Assembly (NCBI GenBank): GCA_028691095.1
Contig: JAQUZZ010000091.1
Coordinates: 1 to 6,373 of the forward strand
Direction: 5' to 3'
Origin: Alistipes sp.
GTDB taxonomy: Bacteria > Bacteroidota > Bacteroidia > Bacteroidales > Rikenellaceae
Length of the DNA stretch: 6,373 nt
Shown: piece after piece, positions 1 through 4,907 of the stretch
Position numbering within the stretch: the stretch's first letter is position 1
How the letters are laid out: each line of letters opens with the position of its first letter
Position numbers and translations under genes: made by a program
The notes under the pieces: model-generated
Database searches by the model: none
Told to the model about the DNA's origin: nothing
Seen by the model: the letters and a program-made list of their open reading frames with translations, nothing else

Positions 1-71
1 GGCAATCCACCAACCAACGAGGTACCTTGTGGTACAACCTAACGACGCGCAATGCGAACTTGACTCCATGA
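1..71 (+). CDS. possible 3' end of an upstream gene, overlapping the next start (ATGA)
   Basis: The frame starting at base 3 is open from the left edge to a TGA at 69-71, giving 22 residues that end in TLWYNLTTRNANLTP. This stop overlaps the ATG of the following hydrolase as ATGA, an arrangement common in translationally coupled operons. The tail is too short to assign to a family. A competing reading in the frame of base 1 ends at TAA 40-42 after 13 codons (ending EVPCGTT), and the hydrolase frame itself is also open to the left edge. The call therefore rests mainly on the ATGA overlap and could be wrong. Confidence 0.3.
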   Translation, partial: QSTNQRGTLWYNLTTRNANLTP

Positions 72-2362
72 AATATACGACTTCTCTTTTTTGTTTTCTG
101 TGGCTCGGGTGTGGCGGGATGCTTCCCCTCTCACTCTGGGGCGGTGCGCCTTCGAGGCTGATGACCGATTTGATGGAACATACCGATCGGGTATGGATCG
201 AGGGCTATCCTTCGCAGGTAACCTTGGATCAAGTGGGGCACACCTTGGAGCCGTTGCGTTTTGTGGAGATCGGAAGTCGAACCCCCAGTTTCAGTTGGCA
301 GGTCAACGATGAACGCCCGAATGTGATGCAGACGGCCTATCATCTTCAGGTAGCCTCCTCTGCCGCTTTGCTGCAAGCCGATTCGGCCGATCTGTGGGAT
401 AGTGGCGAGCAAGCCAGTCCTGCTTCGGTGGCGGTGGCCTATGCGGGAGCCGAACTGCAACCCTCCACCCTCTACTATTGGCGTGTACGTACCTATAATA
501 ATAACGATCCGCAACCGTGGTCGGCGATTCGGGCTTTCCGAACGGCTGCCCAACTGGAGAGCTATCGTACACCGGTCTATCCGTTGGAGAAGCGGAACGA
601 TTGGCCGCAATGCGTGACCTCCCCTACCGAAAAGGTGCGGTTGGCTGATTTCGGGCAGGCGACGTTCGGACAACTGATGTTGACGCTGCGTGCTGCGACC
701 GAAGATACGGTGATCGTACGTCTCGGAGAGTGTTTGAAAGCGGGGCGTGTGGACTCCAATCCAGGCGGGAGCCGTCGCTACCAGGCGTTGCGTCTGCCGG
801 TCATGCCGGGGTTGCACACCTATAAAATCAAGATTCCGGCCGATCAGCGCAACACGGGCGATCGGGCGATCGCCATGCCTTCGGAGATCGGGGAGGTCTA
901 TCCCTTCCGTTATGTCGAAGTCGAGGGGCGTGCCGTGCAAGAGGGTGAGGGTGTGTTGGAGTGGATGCGCCAAAGTGTGAATTATCCGTTTGACGATTGC
1001 GAAGCTACGTTTCGGAGCTCCGATATGACGCTCAATCGCGTGTGGGCGTTGTGCAAGGAGTCGATACGGGTTACCTCCTTTGCGGGGACGTATGTCGATG
1101 GAGACCGCGAGCGAATCCCCTATGAGGCCGATGCACTGATTAACCAGTTGGCGCACTACTGCACCGATCGGGAGTATAGCATGGCGCGTCATACGCATGA
1201 GTACCTGCTGACCCATGCAACTTGGCCTACGGAGTGGATTCTGCAATCGGTGTTGCTGGCGTGGTATGACTACCTCTATACGGGCGATTTGAGGGCGGTG
1301 AAGGCGCATTACGAGACCCTGCATCATAAAACCCTGCTGGCGTTGGCCGATGAACGCGGATTTATTACCGTTGCGGAAGCGAAGCAGACCCCTGAGTTGT
1401 TGAAATCCATTCATCTGTACGGAGGTCAAAAATTACAAAATATTGTCGATTGGCCCCATACGGGTCAACTGGGGTTGGAGAAGGCCGAGGGTGGTGAGGC
1501 CGACGGCTATGTCTTTACGGAGGTCAATACGGTGGTCAACGCCTATCATTACTATGCCTTGACGCGGATGGCACAGATGGCTCAGTTGATCGGAGCCGTG
1601 TCTGATGCTCAGAAGTATAGCGCGGCGGCTGCCAAGTTGCGCAAGGTGTTTAATGCGGAGTTGTACGACCGCAATGCTGGAGCCTATCGAGACGGCATCG
1701 GGACGGATCATCATGCCCTGCATGCCTCGATGTTTCCGTTGGCTTTCGGCATGGTGGAGCCTCGGGATGTGCCCAAGGTGGTGGAGTTTATCCGTTCGCG
1801 CGGCATGGCGTGCAGCGTCTATGGATCGCAGTTCTTGTTGGACGGACTCTATGACTATGGGGCTGCTGCTGCCTATGGGTTGGAATTACTCAGCTCGACG
1901 GCCGAAAGAAGTTGGTATAACATGATCCGTGTGGGATCGACCGTCTCTTTGGAGGCGTGGGATAACAAATACAAGCCGAACCAAGACTGGAATCATGCGT
2001 GGGGTGCAGCTCCCGCCAATCTGATTCCCCGTAAATTGATGGGAGTCGAGCCGATCGAGGCCGGCTTCGCTCGGGTACGCATCGCCCCGCAACCCGACAC
2101 GCTGTTTTGGGCCGATGCGGTGGTTCCGACCATTCGCGGTGCGGTGAAGGTGGCGTGGCAGCAGCAGGATGGGGGCTTGGTGTTGCAGGTGGAGATCCCG
2201 GCCAATATGCAGGCCGAGGTGTGTGTGCCGATGCCCCAGCAGGTCAAACGGTATGCACTGCGTCAGGATGGCAAACCGCTCACGCGCAGCGTGCGTGCCG
2301 CACAAGGGGTCTTGATTCCCCACGTCGGATCGGGGCGTCACACCTTTGAACTTACTTGGTAG
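68..2362 (+). CDS. secreted GH78 family alpha-L-rhamnosidase
   Basis: Likely hydrolyses terminal alpha-L-rhamnosyl residues from glycans or plant glycosides, outside the cytoplasm. The ATG at 68 is chosen because it begins a signal peptide: MKY, then a hydrophobic stretch at about residues 6-24. A GTG at 29 is in frame but would place 13 polar residues before it. Cys15 follows Trp-Leu-Gly, a poor lipobox, so lipidation is doubtful. Residues about 70-160 resemble the Ig/FN3-like N-terminal module of GH78 proteins (AYHLQVASS, DLWDSGE, LYYWRVR). Residues about 188-290 form a beta-sandwich (LADFGQATFGQL, YPFRYVEVEG). From about 309 comes the (alpha/alpha)6 catalytic domain with DGDRERIPYEAD (344-355), VDWP (460-463), LEAWD (628-632) and NHAWG (642-646); a C-terminal beta domain follows from about 665. 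By alignment, Glu348 is the likely general acid and Glu629 the likely base. At 764 residues it is within the usual GH78 range. The next hydrolase starts 62 bases downstream, probably in the same operon. Exact substrate unknown. Confidence 0.88.
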   Translation: MKYTTSLFCFLWLGCGGMLPLSLWGGAPSRLMTDLMEHTDRVWIEGYPSQVTLDQVGHTLEPLRFVEIGSRTPSFSWQVNDERPNVMQTAYHLQVASSAALLQADSADLWDSGEQASPASVAVAYAGAELQPSTLYYWRVRTYNNNDPQPWSAIRAFRTAAQLESYRTPVYPLEKRNDWPQCVTSPTEKVRLADFGQATFGQLMLTLRAATEDTVIVRLGECLKAGRVDSNPGGSRRYQALRLPVMPGLHTYKIKIPADQRNTGDRAIAMPSEIGEVYPFRYVEVEGRAVQEGEGVLEWMRQSVNYPFDDCEATFRSSDMTLNRVWALCKESIRVTSFAGTYVDGDRERIPYEADALINQLAHYCTDREYSMARHTHEYLLTHATWPTEWILQSVLLAWYDYLYTGDLRAVKAHYETLHHKTLLALADERGFITVAEAKQTPELLKSIHLYGGQKLQNIVDWPHTGQLGLEKAEGGEADGYVFTEVNTVVNAYHYYALTRMAQMAQLIGAVSDAQKYSAAAAKLRKVFNAELYDRNAGAYRDGIGTDHHALHASMFPLAFGMVEPRDVPKVVEFIRSRGMACSVYGSQFLLDGLYDYGAAAAYGLELLSSTAERSWYNMIRVGSTVSLEAWDNKYKPNQDWNHAWGAAPANLIPRKLMGVEPIEAGFARVRIAPQPDTLFWADAVVPTIRGAVKVAWQQQDGGLVLQVEIPANMQAEVCVPMPQQVKRYALRQDGKPLTRSVRAAQGVLIPHVGSGRHTFELTW

Positions 2363-2424
2363 CGCCACGAACAAGAACGATTACACTTTGAATTACCTAA
2401 CATAATAAAACTTTAGACCGAAAC

Positions 2425-4191
2425 ATGAAAAAATTACTTCTCTGTGCTTTTGCACTCTATGCCGCATCGTTGCAGGCCAAGCCGATGGGTAAGGGGTCGT
2501 TGCCCCCTGTATTCCCGAAAGAGGTTGCCGACCAGACTCAGTTTGACACCCGTACACGCGCCTATATCTCTCCGGTGCGCGTTATGTGGACGGAGAACCC
2601 CGATCTGATCTCCGGATCCGAGAACCTGCTGCTTCAGGGCAACGGTCAGGCTACGACGGCCAATACTCCCAAATGTGTCTTTTCCAGTCGCGACTATCGT
2701 CGTCCCTCTATTTTGCTTGATTTCGGTCGGGAAATTCATGGCGGATTGCAGTTTGTAACCTGCATTCGATCCTCTACCAAGCCGGTAAAGGTGCGGGTTC
2801 GCTTGGGTGAATCGGTGGGCGAGGCGATGTGTAACATCACTCCGGAGAACGGCGCGACGAACGACCATGCTATGCGCGACTACACCATTGAGTTGCCGTG
2901 GTTGGGCGTTTGTGAGGTCGGAAACTCAGGATTCCGTTTCGTGCGCATTGATATGCTCGAAGACGATGTAGAGCTGCCGATCAAAGAGATTCGTGCCAGC
3001 CTGCTCTATCGGGATATTCCCTATTTGGGTTCTTTCCACTCCAATGACCCGCGGATTGACAGCATCTGGTTGACCGGAGCGTACACCCTGCACCTGAATC
3101 TTCAGGAGTATCTGGTGGAGGCTCCCAAGCGCGACCGTCTGGTATGGTTGGGCGACCTCCATCCCGAGGTGCGCACGGCGTTGGCTGTCTTCGGTGACAA
3201 CGAAGCCCTGTCGCGTGGATTGGATTTTGCACGGGATGAGACTCCGCTGCCCGGTTGGATGAACGGAATGTGCTCCTATTCGTTGTGGTGGGTGCTGATC
3301 CATCGCGATTACTTCCAGTATCGGGGCGATATGAACTATCTCAAGGAGCAGCAGAGCTACATGACCGATCTGTTGAAGCTTCTGATGCCCAAGGTGGATG
3401 CCGAAGGTCGCGAACATCTGGATGGCGGAGGTCGTTTCCTCGACTGGCCGACCAGTGAGAATAAAAAAGCGGTAGATGCCGGATTGCACGCCTTGATGTT
3501 GATGGTCTTTAATGCCGGAGCCGAGATGATGACGGCCTTGGGCGATCAGGATATGGCTGCACAATGCACCGCAACCGCAGATCGTATGCGTAAAGTGACA
3601 CCCGATTATACCACCTCCAAACAGTCGGCTGCCTTGATTTCACTGGCCGGAATTGTTCCCGCCGAGAAGGCCAACGAAGTGTTGAAGGCAGACGGAGCAC
3701 ATGGCTTCTCGACCTTCTATGGATACTATATGTTACAGGCTCAGATGAAGGCGGGCGATTATGCCGGTGCAATTCAGAACATGAAGAGCTTCTGGGGTGG
3801 TATGCTGGATTTGGGTGCTACGACCTTCTGGGAAGATTTCAACCTCGATTGGATGAAGAATGCGGCGCGCATCGACGAACTGACTCCGGCCGGAAAGGTG
3901 GATGTACATCGCTCCTATGGTGATTACTGCTACAAGGGGTATCGTCATAGCTTGGCACACGGTTGGGCTTCGGGGCCTACGGCCTTCTTGACCGAATATG
4001 TGTTGGGTGTCTCTCCGGCTGCTCCCGGGTATAAGGTGGCCAAAGTGGAGCCTCACTTGGGCGATCTCCAGTGGGTTGAGGGAACTGTTCCTACCCCCTA
4101 TGGCATCATCAAAGTGCGTCACGACAAACAGGCCGACGGTACGGTGAAATCGAAAATCGAAGCACCGAAAGGGGTGAAGATCATTCGCTAA
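2425..4191 (+). CDS. compact secreted GH78-like alpha-L-rhamnosidase (variant active site)
   Basis: A 588-residue exported protein related to GH78. The signal peptide is clear: MKK, a hydrophobic core, then a cleavage site near LQA/K (residues 16-19). Residues about 80-190 form a beta-sandwich (ILLDFGREIHGGLQF at 96-110, GFRFVRIDML at 169-178). The (alpha/alpha)6-barrel domain spans about 202-520 and a small beta domain ends the protein. It lacks the large N-terminal modules of many GH78 enzymes. The barrel holds EAPKRDRLVWLGD (232-244), FLDWP (338-342), TTFWEDF (466-472) and SLAHGW (509-514), which sit where GH78 enzymes carry their acid, base and sugar-binding residues. In the first motif Glu232 replaces the usual Asp and Asp237 replaces the usual Glu general acid; Glu470 matches the expected base. 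The start has no Shine-Dalgarno sequence and an A/T-rich leader, normal for Bacteroidota. Probably co-transcribed with the preceding rhamnosidase; the two may split the work by linkage or substrate. Rhamnosidase activity is inferred from family membership. Confidence 0.82.
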   Translation: MKKLLLCAFALYAASLQAKPMGKGSLPPVFPKEVADQTQFDTRTRAYISPVRVMWTENPDLISGSENLLLQGNGQATTANTPKCVFSSRDYRRPSILLDFGREIHGGLQFVTCIRSSTKPVKVRVRLGESVGEAMCNITPENGATNDHAMRDYTIELPWLGVCEVGNSGFRFVRIDMLEDDVELPIKEIRASLLYRDIPYLGSFHSNDPRIDSIWLTGAYTLHLNLQEYLVEAPKRDRLVWLGDLHPEVRTALAVFGDNEALSRGLDFARDETPLPGWMNGMCSYSLWWVLIHRDYFQYRGDMNYLKEQQSYMTDLLKLLMPKVDAEGREHLDGGGRFLDWPTSENKKAVDAGLHALMLMVFNAGAEMMTALGDQDMAAQCTATADRMRKVTPDYTTSKQSAALISLAGIVPAEKANEVLKADGAHGFSTFYGYYMLQAQMKAGDYAGAIQNMKSFWGGMLDLGATTFWEDFNLDWMKNAARIDELTPAGKVDVHRSYGDYCYKGYRHSLAHGWASGPTAFLTEYVLGVSPAAPGYKVAKVEPHLGDLQWVEGTVPTPYGIIKVRHDKQADGTVKSKIEAPKGVKIIR

Positions 4192-4199
4192 TCAGTGAC

Positions 4200-4224
4200 C
4201 GGAAACAAGGATGGAGTCTTTCCG
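4200..4224 (+). other. small hairpin just after the hydrolase stop codon
   Basis: CGGAAA at 4200-4205 and TTTCCG at 4219-4224 form a perfect 6-bp stem with a 13-base loop, starting 9 bases after the TAA. No T-run follows directly (TTACGG comes next), so it is a weak terminator by itself. It may protect the 3' end of the mRNA or be chance. Confidence 0.25.
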
Positions 4225-4248
4225 TTACGGTAGATGCCTGATATGCCG

Positions 4249-4265
4249 ATGGGTTGATGACCCAT
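4249..4265 (+). other. short hairpin ATGGGT-TGATG-ACCCAT
   Basis: ATGGGT (4249-4254) and ACCCAT (4260-4265) pair perfectly around a 5-base loop, with a possible G-U pair outside (4248/4266). No T-rich tail follows on the + strand, so it does not look like an intrinsic terminator. Role unknown. Confidence 0.3.
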
Positions 4266-4302
4266 TCATAGCACGTTGGGCTTAACAGGTACATTATAGA
4301 TG

Positions 4303-4380
4303 GAAATTCCGGCTGGTGAGGATAAGGTTGTCAAAAAACATAATCTTTATATCATTATTTTCACAGCCGGAATTTCTTTT
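4303..4380 (+). terminator. long hairpin with T-rich tail, probable terminator of the hydrolase operon
   Basis: GAAATTCCGGCTG (4303-4315) is exactly complementary to CAGCCGGAATTTC (4364-4376). Three further pairs (TGA 4317-4319 with TCA 4361-4363) form if G4316 is bulged. The stem is followed by TTTT (4377-4380) and then CTACC, as in a rho-independent terminator. The enclosed segment of about 48 bases is long for a terminator and strikingly A/T-rich, but it can fold again: ATAAT plus upstream A residues pairs with ATTATTTT at about 4353-4360. It lies about 110 bases after the last hydrolase stop, a suitable place to separate it from rhaB. Other possibilities are a structured leader element or recombination half-sites. 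Confidence 0.5.
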
Positions 4381-4385
4381 CTACC

Positions 4386-4393
4386 TAATTTTG
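4386..4393 (+). promoter_or_regulatory. candidate Bacteroidota -7 promoter box (TAATTTTG)
   Basis: TAATTTTG matches the Bacteroides -7 consensus TAnnTTTG exactly. A consensus -33 TTTG is missing at the expected 19-21 base distance; the closest is TTTTCA at 4358-4363, about 22 bases upstream and imperfect. A transcript starting here would have a leader of about 500 bases before rhaB, or could be a separate small RNA. The 8-base match could be chance. Confidence 0.25.
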
Positions 4394-4422
4394 TTTCAGC
4401 AAATCTGCAAAGAGAAATACCA

Positions 4423-4453
4423 ATCGGGACGGTTTCGTTTTTTGTGTCCCGAT
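4423..4453. repeat. 8-bp perfect inverted repeat ATCGGGAC / GTCCCGAT
   Basis: ATCGGGAC (4423-4430) and GTCCCGAT (4446-4453) are exact reverse complements around a 15-base T-rich loop. As RNA this is a stable stem-loop. As DNA it could be an operator with half-sites centred about two helical turns apart. No T-run follows the right arm on +, so it is not an obvious terminator. Confidence 0.45.
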
Positions 4454-4477
4454 GCTTTGTGTGAGAGGCTACCATAG

Positions 4478-4490
4478 AGCACTGAGTGCT
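4478..4490. promoter_or_regulatory. 13-base dyad AGCACT-G-AGTGCT, possible operator
   Basis: Six-base arms with a single central base form a perfect dyad. The spacer is too short for an RNA hairpin loop, so if functional it is more likely a DNA-binding site for a dimeric regulator. It is upstream of rhaB by about 420 bases, which is far for a simple operator. No regulator is visible in the window. Confidence 0.25.
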
Positions 4491-4559
4491 TGAAATCCTC
4501 TGGCTGCGACGCGGTGTGCGTGCAGTATCTTTTTCAGGGGTGCGATCCGGGTGTTGAAG

Positions 4560-4578
4560 TTCTCTCTTTTCCAGAGAA
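4560..4578 (+). other. small hairpin TTCTCT / AGAGAA
   Basis: TTCTCT (4560-4565) pairs perfectly with AGAGAA (4573-4578) around a 7-base pyrimidine-rich loop. It is A/T-rich and weak and has no T tail. Listed only as part of the structured intergenic region. Confidence 0.2.
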
Positions 4579-4703
4579 GACGTTGGATCGTGAGCGGCGA
4601 AAGAGGCAATGCGACAAAGAGACACGAAAGCAATCTTTTAGTGTGAGGTCGAACCGAGTGGGTGTGAATTTTAGAGCGACCCTACACTCAAGCCGATGGC
4701 TCA

Positions 4704-4742
4704 GCACAGCGCAGGCTGTGCAAAGGACAATTTCCATTTTTT
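4704..4742 (+). terminator. GC-rich tetraloop hairpin followed by a T-run, possible terminator or attenuator
   Basis: GCACAGC (4704-4710) and GCTGTGC (4715-4721) form a perfect 7-bp stem with a GCAG tetraloop. A run of six T residues lies at 4737-4742, about 15 bases after the stem, further than in a classical terminator. It could end a small RNA started upstream or act as an attenuator in the rhaB leader. A plain leader stem-loop is equally possible. Confidence 0.3.
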
Positions 4743-4853
4743 CTTGACACTTCCGAAATTTCACCTTCCCCTTAGGGCGTGGTGCGTTGAAGGGCTTTGA
4801 CCCGATCGGAGGTTGGAGCGAGAGAATCGGACGAATGTCGATGAGTCCACCGC

Positions 4854-4907
4854 TTGCCACAAGGCAAACACGATTACAACCATAAAAAACTTCAAAAACC
4901 AAAACCA
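4854..4907 (+). promoter_or_regulatory. rhaB translation leader: small hairpin then A-rich tract, no Shine-Dalgarno
   Basis: TTGCC-ACAA-GGCAA (4854-4867) is a 5-bp hairpin. It is followed by an A/C-rich tract from 4870 to the ATG at 4908, including CATAAAAAAC and AAAACCA. There is no GGAGG-like sequence at the usual distance. Unstructured A-rich leaders of this kind are typical of efficiently translated Bacteroidota genes, which supports the start at 4908. The hairpin could be an operator half-site pair, but nothing confirms this. Confidence 0.45.

Larger units (their letters stand above)
4192..4907. other. 716-base intergenic region rich in inverted repeats, no convincing gene
   Basis: Separates the second hydrolase from rhamnulokinase. 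Short open frames on both strands (for example 4490-4747 on + and 4534-4923 on -) encode low-complexity, Arg/Ser/Cys-rich sequences with no recognisable domain, so I do not call them genes. The region holds perfect inverted repeats at 4200-4224, 4249-4265, 4303-4376, 4423-4453, 4478-4490, 4560-4578, 4704-4721 and 4854-4867, listed separately where they merit it. I found no tRNA, rRNA or known riboswitch core. It most likely contains the terminator of the hydrolase operon plus the promoter and leader of rhaB. A small RNA or a dispersed genomic repeat is also possible. Confidence 0.6.

Noticed and set aside
29..67. GTG at 29 as the start of the larger rhamnosidase
   Set aside because: It would put 13 polar residues ahead of a clear signal peptide. 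The ATG at 68 directly precedes the signal sequence.
856..871. tandem 8-base repeat GGGCGATC x2
   Set aside because: It lies within the coding sequence in a conserved GH78 segment (TGDRAIA). Most likely chance from codon choice, with no frame disturbance.
131..1429. 432-codon open frame on the minus strand
   Set aside because: It lies wholly inside the GH78 gene, is rich in Arg, His, Gln and Ile and has no recognisable domain. It is a mirror frame produced by codon bias in the real gene.
2387..2415. TTTG plus ACTTTA as a separate promoter for the second hydrolase
   Set aside because: The -7 match is poor, the spacing is short and the leader would be only a few bases. Co-transcription with the first hydrolase is simpler.
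4640..4660. GGTTCGACC on the minus strand, resembling a tRNA T-loop
   Set aside because: The flanking bases cannot form the 5-bp T-stem and no acceptor or anticodon arm fits.
4490..4747. 85-codon plus-strand frame in the intergenic region
   Set aside because: Low-quality composition (RERRKRQ-type runs), no leader signal and overlap with the hairpin at 4704-4721. Not called.
4744..4749. TTGACA resembling a sigma-70 -35 box
   Set aside because: No TATAAT-like sequence lies about 17 bases downstream (C-rich there), and Bacteroidota do not normally use this consensus.
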